A stretch of DNA of 64,000 nucleotides. It comes from Burkholderiales bacterium (GTDB lineage: Bacteria > Pseudomonadota > Gammaproteobacteria > Burkholderiales > Burkholderiaceae_A). Both the position numbers and the translations under genes were made by a program. The stretch is from assembly GCA_027486725.1 (NCBI GenBank), contig JAIXOP010000002.1:62001-126000 (forward strand), written 5' to 3'. Below the pieces are notes generated by a model. That model was given only the letters and a program-made list of their open reading frames with translations, ran no database searches and was not told where the DNA came from. This document shows positions 1-8,208 of the stretch, one piece after another (positions within the stretch are counted from its first letter, which is position 1; every line of letters begins with the position of its first letter).

Positions 1-577
1 GCACCAGAAGGTTCTCGCCGCGCAGGGCCGAGACCGGCAGGATGTGGGGGCTACCCACACCACCGAGGCCTGCATAGAGGGTGCGGTAGGCCTGGGCGAT
101 GGCTTCGAAATGCTCCTGCCCATAGCCCACCAGATCCATCTTGTTGACGGCCACCACCACGTTTTGGATGCCCAGCATCAGCGCCAGTGCGGTGTGGCGC
201 CGGGTCTGCACGAGCAGCTCACCGTGGATCACCCGGGTGGCATCGATGAGGATGATGACGGCATCGGCCGTCGAGGCACCCGTGATCATGTTTCGGGTGT
301 ACTGCTCATGGCCTGGGCAGTCAGCCACAATGAAGCTGCGGCGCGGGGTGCTGAAGTAGCGGTAGGCGACATCGATGGTGATGCCCTGCTCGCGCTCACT
401 CTCAAGGCCGTCGGTGAGGAAGGAGAAGTCAATCTCACCCTCGGCCACCCGGGCATTTCGGGCGTTCTGCAGGGCCTGAACCTGGTCGGAGAGCACGGCC
501 TTGGCATCAAAGAGCAGGCGGCCAATCAGCGTGCTTTTGCCGTCGTCAACGCTGCCGGCGGTGATGAATCGCAACAT
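1..577 (-). CDS. cysN: Sulfate adenylyltransferase GTPase subunit CysN (N-terminal part)
   Basis: This is the GTPase subunit of ATP sulfurylase, which couples GTP hydrolysis to formation of adenosine 5'-phosphosulfate from sulfate and ATP with CysD. Only the first 192 residues lie in the window; the rest is beyond the left edge. The P-loop GSVDDGKST is at residues 8-16, the G3 motif DCPGHEQY at 87-93 and the G4 motif NKMD at 145-148. The start ATG shares one base with the cysD stop (TGATG), so the two are probably translationally coupled. Whether an APS kinase (CysC) domain is fused at the C-terminus cannot be seen. Confidence 0.95.
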   Translation of the reverse strand, partial: MLRFITAGSVDDGKSTLIGRLLFDAKAVLSDQVQALQNARNARVAEGEIDFSFLTDGLESEREQGITIDVAYRYFSTPRRSFIVADCPGHEQYTRNMITGASTADAVIILIDATRVIHGELLVQTRRHTALALMLGIQNVVVAVNKMDLVGYGQEHFEAIAQAYRTLYAGLGGVGSPHILPVSALRGENLLV

Positions 578-1500
578 CAGAAATACCCTTCTTTCTTGCG
601 CCGCTCCATGGCGGCCTCATTGGCCTGGTCGTCGAGGCGGGTCGCACCGCGCTCGGTGAGGTCCGCACTGGCGGTCTCTTGGAGGATCTCCGCCACGGTG
701 GCGGCGGTGCTGGCCACCGGGCAGGTGCAGGAGATGTCGCCCACCGTGCGAAAGCGCACCGACCGCGTCACCACCGATTCGCCCTCGGCCGGTGGGGTGA
801 GGTGGGTGACGGGCACCAGCAGGCCACGGCGTTCCACCACCTCGCGGGTGTGGGCGTAGTAGATGCTGGGCAGCAGGAGGTTCTCCTGGGCGATGTAGGC
901 CCAGATGTCCATCTCGGTGAAGTTGGAGATGGGAAACACGCGCATGTGCTCGCCCTTGTGGACCCGAGCGTTGTAGAGGTCCCAAAGCTCAGGGCGTTGG
1001 GCCTTGGGATCCCACTGACCGAAGCTGTCTCGGAAGGAGAAGATGCGCTCCTTGGCGCGGGCCTTTTCCTCGTCGCGGCGGGCGCCCCCCATCAGGGCAT
1101 CAAAGCCATGCTCGTCGATGGTCTCCAGCAGGGTCACCGATTGGGCAGCGTTGCGCGATGCGCCCTCGTGCGCGAGCCGCACGGTTCCTTTGCGGATGGA
1201 GTCCTCGACGTGGCCCACGATCAGCGTGGCACCGAGCTCTCGCACCCGCTGGTCCCGGCACTCAATGACCTCGGGAAAGTTGTGGCCGGTGTCGATGTGC
1301 ACCAAGGGGAATGGGATGGGGGCCGGCGCAAACGCCTTTTCGGCCAGACGCAGCATGACGAGCGAATCCTTGCCGCCCGAGAAGAGCAGGGCGGGCTTGC
1401 TGGTGGTCGCCGCCACCTCGCGGATGATGCTGATCGCCTCAGCCTCGAGGGCCCTCAGGTGCTGGGCCTGGGCGAGGGCGAATTCATTGCGGTTTGACAT
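577..1500 (-). CDS. cysD: Sulfate adenylyltransferase catalytic subunit CysD
   Basis: A 307-residue PP-loop adenylyltransferase that makes APS with CysN. The PP-loop SGGKDS is at residues 41-46 and the protein ends with the family tail ERRKKEGYF. The start at 1500 (MSNRNEF) is chosen because the open frame upstream of it is the cysH coding region read in another frame; cysD and the cysH end overlap by 17 bp. It is the fifth gene of a minus-strand sulfate assimilation cluster. The family assignment is clear from sequence. Confidence 0.96.
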   Translation of the reverse strand: MSNRNEFALAQAQHLRALEAEAISIIREVAATTSKPALLFSGGKDSLVMLRLAEKAFAPAPIPFPLVHIDTGHNFPEVIECRDQRVRELGATLIVGHVEDSIRKGTVRLAHEGASRNAAQSVTLLETIDEHGFDALMGGARRDEEKARAKERIFSFRDSFGQWDPKAQRPELWDLYNARVHKGEHMRVFPISNFTEMDIWAYIAQENLLLPSIYYAHTREVVERRGLLVPVTHLTPPAEGESVVTRSVRFRTVGDISCTCPVASTAATVAEILQETASADLTERGATRLDDQANEAAMERRKKEGYF

Positions 1501-2209
1501 GCAGTCCACACTCCTTGTGTTCGGCCGATTCCCACCACCAGCGGCCAGCACGCTCGGGCTCGCCGGGGGCGACCGCTCGGGTGCATGGCGCGCAGCCGAT
1601 GCTGGGGTAGCCCTGCGCATGCAGGGCATTGGTTGGAATTTGATGATGATTCAATACGGCCCAGACCTCGGCCGCCGTCCAGTGGGCGAGCGGGGCTGCC
1701 TTCATCAGCCCGCGCCCTTCATCGCGACCGAGCTCCTGAAGGACGCTGCGGGTCTCGGACTGCTCGCGGCGCAGGCCGGTAATCCAGAGGCCTTGGCCTT
1801 GCAGGGCTCGCTCGAGCTGGCGGGTCTTGCGCACTTCGCAGCAGGCCTTGCGCTGGGCAAGACTCTCGCGAAAGCCCATGATGCCGTCGATCTGGACCAG
1901 CTGTTCGACCGCTGCCGCATCGGGGAATAGGAGCTCAATTCGCCGCTGGAAGAAGGCCTCGGTGGCGGCGTGCAGCTCGTAGGTCTCGGGGGGAAGGCGG
2001 CCTGTGTCAAGCGTGACCACCCGCACGGCGGATTTGGGCAGGCCCAGTCGATTCAGAATGTAGAGCAGGAGCTGGTCTTCGGGACCCAGGCTGCTGGTGA
2101 AGACGGCCGGGCGGTGCTGGGCGAGTGCCTCGGCCAGAAGACCCTCGGCGGCCAGCAACTTGGCCTCGAGCTCGGTGGTGGGTGCGGTGGTGGGTGCGGT
2201 GGTGGTCAC
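1484..2209 (-). CDS. cysH: APS reductase CysH (thioredoxin-dependent, 4Fe-4S type)
   Basis: Reduces APS to sulfite. The iron-sulfur signature marks it as APS rather than PAPS reductase: Cys-Cys at residues 123-124 and CAPC at 206-209. The catalytic ECGLH is at the C-terminus (C234), after GRWWWE. This agrees with no APS kinase being seen between cysD and cysH. The start is a GTG in a GTGA overlap with the cobA stop, giving 241 residues; an ATG at 2227 (MGGRIPV) would add six residues. The N-terminus carries a short repeat, TTAPTTAPTT, probably disordered. Confidence 0.93.
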   Translation of the reverse strand: MTTTAPTTAPTTELEAKLLAAEGLLAEALAQHRPAVFTSSLGPEDQLLLYILNRLGLPKSAVRVVTLDTGRLPPETYELHAATEAFFQRRIELLFPDAAAVEQLVQIDGIMGFRESLAQRKACCEVRKTRQLERALQGQGLWITGLRREQSETRSVLQELGRDEGRGLMKAAPLAHWTAAEVWAVLNHHQIPTNALHAQGYPSIGCAPCTRAVAPGEPERAGRWWWESAEHKECGLHVKPQ

Positions 2210-3099
2210 TGGGATGCGGCCGCCCATGGGGCAGCGGGATCTTCGGAAGACGGTTTGGTGCTTGGTGCTGCATCCGACTCGTGTCCAAGGCCCGTGAGAC
2301 CCATCAAGCCGGCGAGGGCATCGCCCACGAGGATGCAGACGGGGCCGCCCAGAATCAGCGATGGCAGGCCCAGTTCGGCCATGCTTTCCAGGGTGAGCAC
2401 GTGGCGCAGACCCCGGTCGCTGCCAGCGACGGTGCTGGTGCCGTGCGTGCTGGAGGTGCGCAATGAGGCACTTTCCACCGCGGCCACGGGCGTCGAAGCC
2501 GCCCATCCTCGATCGATCAATGCTCGAGCGGTCGCCTGGGCACGGCTGCCGGCCATGTAGATGGCCAGGGTTTGTCCAGGCGCTGCGCCGCAGAGCCAGT
2601 CTTGGTTTGGCACCTCGCCTCGGCCTTCTGCGGGGGTGAGGATCACCAGGCTGCGCGCCACGCCGCGCTGGGTGAGCGAAACGCCCAGCTCGGCGGCACT
2701 CGCCGATGCGGCAGTCACACCCGGGACCATCTGCCAGGGGATCCCAGCGGCATCGAGCATCTCGAGTTCTTCGGTGAGTCGACCAAACACGGCGGGGTCG
2801 CCGCCCTTGAGTCGAACGACGCGCTGGCCGCGTCGGGCCTGGGAGACCAGCATGCGGCCGATGAAATCCTGTTCGGTGGACGGTCGGCCGGCGCGTTTGG
2901 CGACGTCGAGCCAGAGTGCCTGCGGAGCGAGAGCACGAAAGCCATCCTCGTCCAGCAGGCCATCGGCGAGCACCACATCGGCCTCGGCCAAGAAGCGGGC
3001 GCCCCGGCGGGTGAGCAGGTCTGGATCTCCGGGGCCAGCGCCCACAAAGGCAACGCTGCCGGAGACCAGGTGATCGGTGGGAGCGGAGGGCTCAAGCAT
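2206..3099 (-). CDS. cobA: Uroporphyrinogen-III C-methyltransferase (SUMT)
   Basis: Methylates uroporphyrinogen III twice with SAM to give precorrin-2, the first step to siroheme, which the neighbouring sulfite reductase needs. The 297-residue protein has the SAM-binding loop GAGPGDP at residues 20-26 and the family motifs VVRLKGGDP and PGVTAASASAAE. It is a single-domain enzyme without the CysG dehydrogenase/ferrochelatase half, so that activity must be encoded elsewhere. It overlaps the DUF934 gene by 8 nt and cysH by 4 nt. Confidence 0.93.
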   Translation of the reverse strand: MLEPSAPTDHLVSGSVAFVGAGPGDPDLLTRRGARFLAEADVVLADGLLDEDGFRALAPQALWLDVAKRAGRPSTEQDFIGRMLVSQARRGQRVVRLKGGDPAVFGRLTEELEMLDAAGIPWQMVPGVTAASASAAELGVSLTQRGVARSLVILTPAEGRGEVPNQDWLCGAAPGQTLAIYMAGSRAQATARALIDRGWAASTPVAAVESASLRTSSTHGTSTVAGSDRGLRHVLTLESMAELGLPSLILGGPVCILVGDALAGLMGLTGLGHESDAAPSTKPSSEDPAAPWAAASQ

Positions 3100-3493
3100 C
3101 TTGGTCGGCGGCCGTGGTCTGATAGGCCGCGTGGAATGGAAACCGCTGCTCGATGGGAAGCTCTGCGGGGGCCTTGCGGGCATCGAGTTCCACCACATCG
3201 AAGCCCGAGCGGCGCAGGAAGTACGACATTTCCGCGTGGACATCGCCCACGGCAATGAGCCGACCGGCGTAACCCTGTTCCCTCAGTCGCAGCGCCAGGG
3301 AATAGGCGCGGCCGTCGGCTGCCTTGGGGAACTGCACGCGAATCTCGGGCAGGCCCAGCAGGTCGGCGGGCGTGGCCGTGGCGGCATCGATGCCCTCCGC
3401 GAAGGGCTGCACGGGCATGGGCGCACCGAGGCGAAGATCGAAGGGCTGGACCTCGGTGGGCATGACCACCGCGATGGCTTTGGCATCCGCCAT
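3092..3493 (-). CDS. DUF934 family protein of sulfate assimilation clusters
   Basis: A 133-residue soluble protein beginning MADAKAI. Family members are almost always found beside a sulfite reductase and cysH in beta- and gammaproteobacteria. The C-terminal half shows the family pattern (LREQGYAGRLIAVGDV, then FLRRSGFDVVELD). No catalytic residues are established; a supporting role in sulfite or siroheme handling is inferred from position only. It starts 4 nt after the cysI stop. Confidence 0.85.
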   Translation of the reverse strand: MADAKAIAVVMPTEVQPFDLRLGAPMPVQPFAEGIDAATATPADLLGLPEIRVQFPKAADGRAYSLALRLREQGYAGRLIAVGDVHAEMSYFLRRSGFDVVELDARKAPAELPIEQRFPFHAAYQTTAADQDA

Positions 3494-3497
3494 GGGT

Positions 3498-5180
3498 TTA
3501 GTCCTCCAGGTCTTGGGCCAGTGCGGGCCCCTTGCGCGCCGTCTCGGCAGCAGCAGCAAAGCCCGCGGGCCCCAGACGAAGCAGGGCCTCGCGGAAACTC
3601 TCGCCCGGTTGGCGCTGCTCGAGATATTCGTCGAGGATCGCCTCGACCGCATCGGCGACTTCGTTTTCAGAGAAGGCCTTGCCAATCACCTTGCCCAGGG
3701 CGGCCGGATTGCCGTGGCCGGTGGAGCCGCCGAGGAGCACCTGGTAGAAGGCGTCCCCGTCTTTGTCCACCCCCAAAATGCCAATCTGGCCCATGTGGTG
3801 GTGGCCGCAGCTGTTCATGCAGCCCGAAATGCGCAGGTCAATGGGCCCCAGGGCCTCTTGCCGGTCGAGGTTGGCATAGCGCGCGGAGATGTCTTCGGCC
3901 ACCGGAAGCGATCGTGCATTGGCCAGCGAGCAGTAGTCCCCGCCTGGGCAGGCGACCAGGTCGCCCAACAAACCACCCACCGGCGCGGCCAGTCCCAGGG
4001 GTCGAAGGACCGCAAACAGCTCAGGCAGATCGGCCTCCGCCACGGCGGGCAGCACGAGATTCTGGGCGTGGGTGACGCGCACAAAGCCCTGGCTGAAGCG
4101 GTCGGCGACCTCGGCCACCGTGTCCATCTCGTCGGAGGTGAGGTCCCCGGGTGCGCGGCCGGCACCCTTGACGGTGAGCAGCACCGCGGCAAAGCCCGGC
4201 TGCTTGTGCGGCAAGCGATTGCGCGAGAGCCAGCGCGAGAATGCGGGATCGTCGGTCGGCAGAGCCGCCATGGCCCTGCCTTTGGTCCAGTCGGGCTCCA
4301 CAAAGTGCTGCACCACCCGGTCAAGATCTTCGGGGTGGAGTTGGTCGGGGCCGTGGCGCATCGTCTGCCAGGCCTCGTCGACCTGCGCGGCAAAGGCCTC
4401 CACACCGAGGGTGCGCACGAGAATTTTGATGCGCGCCTTGGTGAGGTTGTCCCGGCGGCCATGCTCGTTGTAAACCCGCATCACGGCGTGGGTGTAGGAG
4501 AGAAGGTCGGTCCAATGCAGCTCGTCCTTCACGACCGGGCCCAGGATGGGGGTGCGGCCAAGACCACCGCCCACCCGCACCCGGAACCACGCGCCATCGG
4601 CGCGCAGGGGCAGCGCCTCGAAGGCGAGGTCGTGGACCTGCACCAGCGCGCGATCCTCGGGGGATCCGGTCAGCGCCACCTTGAACTTGCGCGGCAGGAA
4701 GCTGAGCTCCGGGTGAAAGGTGCTCCACTGGCGAAGCAGCTCGGCGTAGGGGCGGATGTCAAAGAGCTCGTCGGGTGCAATGCCGGCCAAGGCATCGGCC
4801 GTGATGTTGCGCAGGCAATTGCCGCTCGACTGAATGCCGTGCAGGCCCACATCGGCCAGGTCGTGCAGCGCCTTGGGCACATCTTCCAGGGCGATCCAGT
4901 TGAGCTGCATGTTCTGCCGCGTGGTGAGGTGCCCATACCCGCGGTCGTAGCGGCGAGCCACGGCGGCCAGGCCGCGCAGCTGGCTGCTGCGCAGCATGCC
5001 GTAGGCAATCGCGATGCGCAGCATCGGGGCATGCCGCTGGATGTAGAGCCCATTCTGAAGGCGCAGCGGACGGAGGTGCTCGTCGGACAGCGTCTGGGCC
5101 CGGTTGGCGGCCAGTTGCCGGTCGAGTTGGGATGCCCGCTCGTGCAGGAGCTGGGTGTCGAGGGCGGTGGGCTGGTACAT
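3498..5180 (-). CDS. cysI: Nitrite/sulfite reductase hemoprotein (siroheme, 4Fe-4S)
   Basis: A 560-residue siroheme enzyme carrying out the six-electron reduction, most likely of sulfite to sulfide given its neighbours. The cluster/siroheme cysteines are seen as CPGGDYC and SGCMNSCG in the C-terminal half, and the N-terminal half has the ferredoxin-like repeat of the family. It is first in the minus-strand cluster cysI-DUF934-cobA-cysH-cysD-cysN. No flavoprotein subunit (CysJ) is next to it, so electrons probably come from ferredoxin or a distant reductase. Nitrite as substrate cannot be excluded. Confidence 0.92.
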   Translation of the reverse strand: MYQPTALDTQLLHERASQLDRQLAANRAQTLSDEHLRPLRLQNGLYIQRHAPMLRIAIAYGMLRSSQLRGLAAVARRYDRGYGHLTTRQNMQLNWIALEDVPKALHDLADVGLHGIQSSGNCLRNITADALAGIAPDELFDIRPYAELLRQWSTFHPELSFLPRKFKVALTGSPEDRALVQVHDLAFEALPLRADGAWFRVRVGGGLGRTPILGPVVKDELHWTDLLSYTHAVMRVYNEHGRRDNLTKARIKILVRTLGVEAFAAQVDEAWQTMRHGPDQLHPEDLDRVVQHFVEPDWTKGRAMAALPTDDPAFSRWLSRNRLPHKQPGFAAVLLTVKGAGRAPGDLTSDEMDTVAEVADRFSQGFVRVTHAQNLVLPAVAEADLPELFAVLRPLGLAAPVGGLLGDLVACPGGDYCSLANARSLPVAEDISARYANLDRQEALGPIDLRISGCMNSCGHHHMGQIGILGVDKDGDAFYQVLLGGSTGHGNPAALGKVIGKAFSENEVADAVEAILDEYLEQRQPGESFREALLRLGPAGFAAAAETARKGPALAQDLED

Positions 5181-5337
5181 GGAGCGCCACTGTAGGCCTC
5201 CGTCGTTATAAATGGAACTGCTAAAAAAGTATTTGGTTAAACCTTTTACGCATAAAGGGCGGGGAAAACTCGGTCCTTAGAACGAGGTCGGCCGGGGGCG
5301 ACTTCGCCTAAACTCCCGCAACTTCAACGAATCGGGA
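5181..5337. promoter_or_regulatory. Divergent promoter region between cysI and terC
   Basis: A 157-bp gap, AT-rich in its cysI-proximal half (about 5200-5260), between two divergent genes. On the minus strand TATAAC at 5210-5205 could be a -10 box for the sulfate cluster, giving a leader of under 25 nt. No good -35 hexamer pairs with it, which would fit a promoter needing an activator such as CysB; that is inference. No terC promoter could be assigned. Confidence 0.4.
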
Positions 5338-6099
5338 ATGCACGCCATGGAGCTTCTGCTCGACCCCAATGTCTGGATCGCCTTCGGCATGCTGACGGTG
5401 CTCGAAATTGTCCTCGGCATCGACAACATCATCTTCATCTCTATTTTGGTGGGCCGCCTTCCGCCGGAGCAGAGGGATCTGGGGCGTCGTCTGGGCCTGG
5501 GCTTCGCCATGATCACCCGGCTGTTGCTGCTGGCCTCGCTGAGTTGGATCGTGGGCCTCACCGCCGACCTCTTCACCGTGGGCGGTATGGGCATCAGTGG
5601 CCGTGACCTGGTGCTGTTCTTTGGCGGTGTGTTCCTGCTCTACAAAGCATCGACGGAAATCTTCGTGCATGTGGAGGCCAAGGAGGAGGGTGGTCCGCCC
5701 GACACCGACCCGGCAGACATCAAGGCCAAGGGGGCAAGGCTCTTCTGGTCGATCATTGGCCAGATCGCCATCATTGACATCGTCTTTTCGCTCGATTCGG
5801 TCATCACGGCCGTCGGCATGGTCGACCAGCTGGCGGTCATGGCTGCTGCCGTGATCGCCGCCGTGGGGGTGATGCTGATTGCCGCCAAGCCGATTGGCGA
5901 GTTCGTTGATCGGCATCCCTCGGTGAAGGTGCTGGCCCTGGCCTTCCTCGTGATGGTCGGCATGGCCCTGGTGGCGGAGTCGCTCGACCAGCACATCGAG
6001 AAGGGATACATCTATGGCGCCATGGCCTTCTCGCTGGCCGTGGAGGCCCTGAACATCCGGGCCCGAGCCAAGCGTCAAGAAGCGGTGGGTGGAGCCTAA
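5338..6099 (+). CDS. TerC family integral membrane protein
   Basis: A 253-residue polytopic membrane protein of the TerC/YjbE-YkoY group. Family signatures are acidic residues inside membrane segments (LGIDNIIF near residue 30 and SLDSVITA in the middle) that are thought to bind metal ions. Family roles include manganese export and tellurite resistance; the substrate here is unknown. A second ATG at 5347 (MELLLD) is an equally good start because GGGA lies about 9 nt before it. The gene ends inside the start of the glycerate kinase. Confidence 0.9.
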   Translation: MHAMELLLDPNVWIAFGMLTVLEIVLGIDNIIFISILVGRLPPEQRDLGRRLGLGFAMITRLLLLASLSWIVGLTADLFTVGGMGISGRDLVLFFGGVFLLYKASTEIFVHVEAKEEGGPPDTDPADIKAKGARLFWSIIGQIAIIDIVFSLDSVITAVGMVDQLAVMAAAVIAAVGVMLIAAKPIGEFVDRHPSVKVLALAFLVMVGMALVAESLDQHIEKGYIYGAMAFSLAVEALNIRARAKRQEAVGGA

Positions 6100-7483
6100 G
6101 CCCGATCCTCACCGGCCGGCCGAACTCCTGTCGGCGCTCTATGCGGCGGCGGTGGATGCCGCTCTGCCGGCCCACTGCCTGCCGGGGGCATTTCCAACCC
6201 TGGGTGCTGGTATGCGGCCCAGGGTCTTTGCCCTGGGGAAGGCCGCGCTCCCGATGGCCGAGGCTGCGCTCAACCACTATGGGAGCGAACTCTCGGGGGG
6301 CCTGATCGTGGCCCATGCGGCAGCTCTTCGGGAGCCCGAGGGCGAGGCCTTGGCGCAGTGCCTCGCTGGCCACTTTCAGATTTTCTCAGCCGCCCACCCT
6401 GTGCCCGACGCCTCCAGCCTGGCTGCCGGCCGAGCGGCTCTGGCCTGGGCTGCCGGATTGCAGGCCCAGGACCACGCCATTCTGCTGATCTCTGGTGGGG
6501 GCTCGGCGCTGGCCTGCGTGCCCATCGATGGCCTCGCGCTCTCCGACAAGCAGGAGCTCCATCGGCGGCTGCTGGCCTCGGGGGCGTCCATCTCGCAGAT
6601 GAATTTCATCCGGCGTCATCTCTCGGCCATCAAGGGTGGGCGCCTGGCCTGGGCCTGTCGGCCGGCCCCGGTCAGCAATCTGCTGCTCTCCGACATTCCG
6701 GGCGATGTGGCTGGAGACATCGCCAGCGGGCCCGGCATCCCCAACGAGTCCCTGCCTTCCGAGGCCCTCGACCTCATCGACCGGCTGGGCATTGAGGTCT
6801 CGCCTGCCCTGCGGGCAGCACTGAACTCCGTGCCGGCCAAGACGCCGGGTCGCACCGAATTCCTCCTGCCAGACGACTCGGGCGCAGCGGTTGCGCTTCC
6901 CACAATTCAGATTGTCGCCTCGGCGCGAGACTCGCTTCGGGCAGCACAGACCTTGGGCGAATCGCTGGGCTTGGAGGTGGTGGTGCTGAGCGACCGACTG
7001 GAGGCCGAGGCGGCACCGATGGGCCGCATGCTGGCCCAGATGGCCTTGTTTGCCGCTGCGGATGCGCTGGAGCGGCCGAGGCTGATCCTCAGCGGTGGGG
7101 AGGCCGGCGTTGCCCTGGGGCCATCCGTAGACCCCGACGCCCGCGGCGGACGGTCGGCCGAGACCCTTTTGTCCTTCGGCCTTGCCCTGGCAGACAGTGG
7201 CCTCGAGGCAGCACTGCGCGTCCACGCGCTGATGGCCGACACCGACGGCATCGATGGCCAGGGGCCCGAGGCGGGTGCTCTCTGGGGCCCAGCCCTCACC
7301 CAGGCGGTGGCGCTGAATCCTCAGGCGGCTCGGCATGCCTTGGCCCGGCACGACGCCCACGGATTCTTTGCTGCGCATGGCATGGGCTTTTGCACGGGCC
7401 CCACAGGCACCAATGTGAACGACTTCCGCGCCATTTTGGTGATGCCGTCGAATGACCCCGCCTGCCGTAAACTCCGCGCCTGA
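6089..7483 (+). CDS. Glycerate kinase (GckA/TtuD family, MOFRL domain)
   Basis: A 464-residue kinase of the GckA/TtuD family that phosphorylates D-glycerate, usually to 2-phosphoglycerate, in serine-cycle, glyoxylate or tartrate metabolism. The N-terminal DUF4147 half has ALGKAA and LISGGGSAL; the C-terminal MOFRL half has ILSGGEAGV and the DTDGIDG motif. It starts with GTG and overlaps the terC stop by 11 bp, so translation is probably coupled although the functions look unrelated. It is longer than the usual 420-450 residues because of its N-terminus. Confidence 0.9.
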   Translation: MEPKPDPHRPAELLSALYAAAVDAALPAHCLPGAFPTLGAGMRPRVFALGKAALPMAEAALNHYGSELSGGLIVAHAAALREPEGEALAQCLAGHFQIFSAAHPVPDASSLAAGRAALAWAAGLQAQDHAILLISGGGSALACVPIDGLALSDKQELHRRLLASGASISQMNFIRRHLSAIKGGRLAWACRPAPVSNLLLSDIPGDVAGDIASGPGIPNESLPSEALDLIDRLGIEVSPALRAALNSVPAKTPGRTEFLLPDDSGAAVALPTIQIVASARDSLRAAQTLGESLGLEVVVLSDRLEAEAAPMGRMLAQMALFAAADALERPRLILSGGEAGVALGPSVDPDARGGRSAETLLSFGLALADSGLEAALRVHALMADTDGIDGQGPEAGALWGPALTQAVALNPQAARHALARHDAHGFFAAHGMGFCTGPTGTNVNDFRAILVMPSNDPACRKLRA

Positions 7484-7500
7484 CGACGCGCACCGAGTCC

Positions 7501-7530
7501 CCACGACGCCCAACGACGCCCCACGACGCC
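7501..7530. repeat. Three tandem 10-bp repeats upstream of the rraA-like gene
   Basis: CCACGACGCC, CAACGACGCC and CCACGACGCC stand head to tail, a period of one helical turn, 24 bp before the rraA-like start codon. The middle copy has one mismatch. A fourth partial copy (GACGACGCG) is at 7482-7490. Confidence 0.8.
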
Positions 7531-7554
7531 CATTGATTCCCTCAGGAGTGCCCC

Positions 7555-8103
7555 ATGGCCTTGCCCAAATCCAATTCCCCCGCAGTGCCCACCACCCCGG
7601 ACCTCTGCGACGCCCACGAGGCAGCGCTCCTGGAGGGCCGTCTTCGGGTATTGCCGCCGGTATTCCAAAACTACGGCGGTGCCGACTCCATGCACGGCCG
7701 CATCGTGACCCTCAAGTGCTTCGAGGACAACAGCCTGGTGCGCGCCACCCTCGAGACCCCGGGTGAGGGCCGCATTCTGTTCGTCGATGGCGGCGGCAGC
7801 GACCGGTGTGCCCTCGTGGGTGGAAATCTGGGCCAGTTGGCCGAGCGGAATCGTTGGGCCGGCATCGTGGTCCACGGCTGCGTGCGCGACGTCGGTGAGC
7901 TCATCGAGTCGCAGGTGGGCATCTGGGCGATTTCCGCCCACCCGCGCAAGAGCTTTAAGGCGGGCAGTGGCCAGCGCGATCTTCCCATCGACATGGCGGG
8001 CGTTTTGGTGCGTCCCGGTGAGTGGTGCGTGGCCGACCCCGATGGCATTTTGGTGTCCGACGCAAATCTCATTTCGGGTGTCAAGTCGACGAAAGCGCAA
8101 TGA
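7555..8103 (+). CDS. rraA: RraA-like protein / 4-hydroxy-4-methyl-2-oxoglutarate aldolase family
   Basis: A 182-residue protein of the RraA fold. It shows the conserved [13 protein letters not shown] stretch, VVHGCVRD and the DPDGILV motif near the C-terminus. The family includes inhibitors of RNase E and class II pyruvate aldolases (HMG/CHA aldolase), which motifs alone do not fully separate; the R-x-x-D (RDVGE) pattern is compatible with aldolase activity. An AGGAG ribosome-binding site is at 7544-7548. An RNase E gene lies 9 kb away, so regulation of it is possible but not shown. Confidence 0.85.
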   Translation: MALPKSNSPAVPTTPDLCDAHEAALLEGRLRVLPPVFQNYGGADSMHGRIVTLKCFEDNSLVRATLETPGEGRILFVDGGGSDRCALVGGNLGQLAERNRWAGIVVHGCVRDVGELIESQVGIWAISAHPRKSFKAGSGQRDLPIDMAGVLVRPGEWCVADPDGILVSDANLISGVKSTKAQ

Positions 8104-8208
8104 GCAGTTTCTGTCCATTCCACCAAAAGGCTGAGTTCTTCGTCATCCCCCCCCAATCGAACGCCGTTTTTCCACACGGTCTGGGGATAACTTTTTTTGG
8201 TTTTTCAC

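Noticed and set aside
44-859. Open frame antisense to cysN and cysD
   Set aside because: The opposite strand carries clear CysN and CysD motifs through the whole stretch.
5181-5337. Manganese (yybP-ykoY) riboswitch before terC
   Set aside because: Such riboswitches often precede TerC genes, but the conserved loop sequences are not present.
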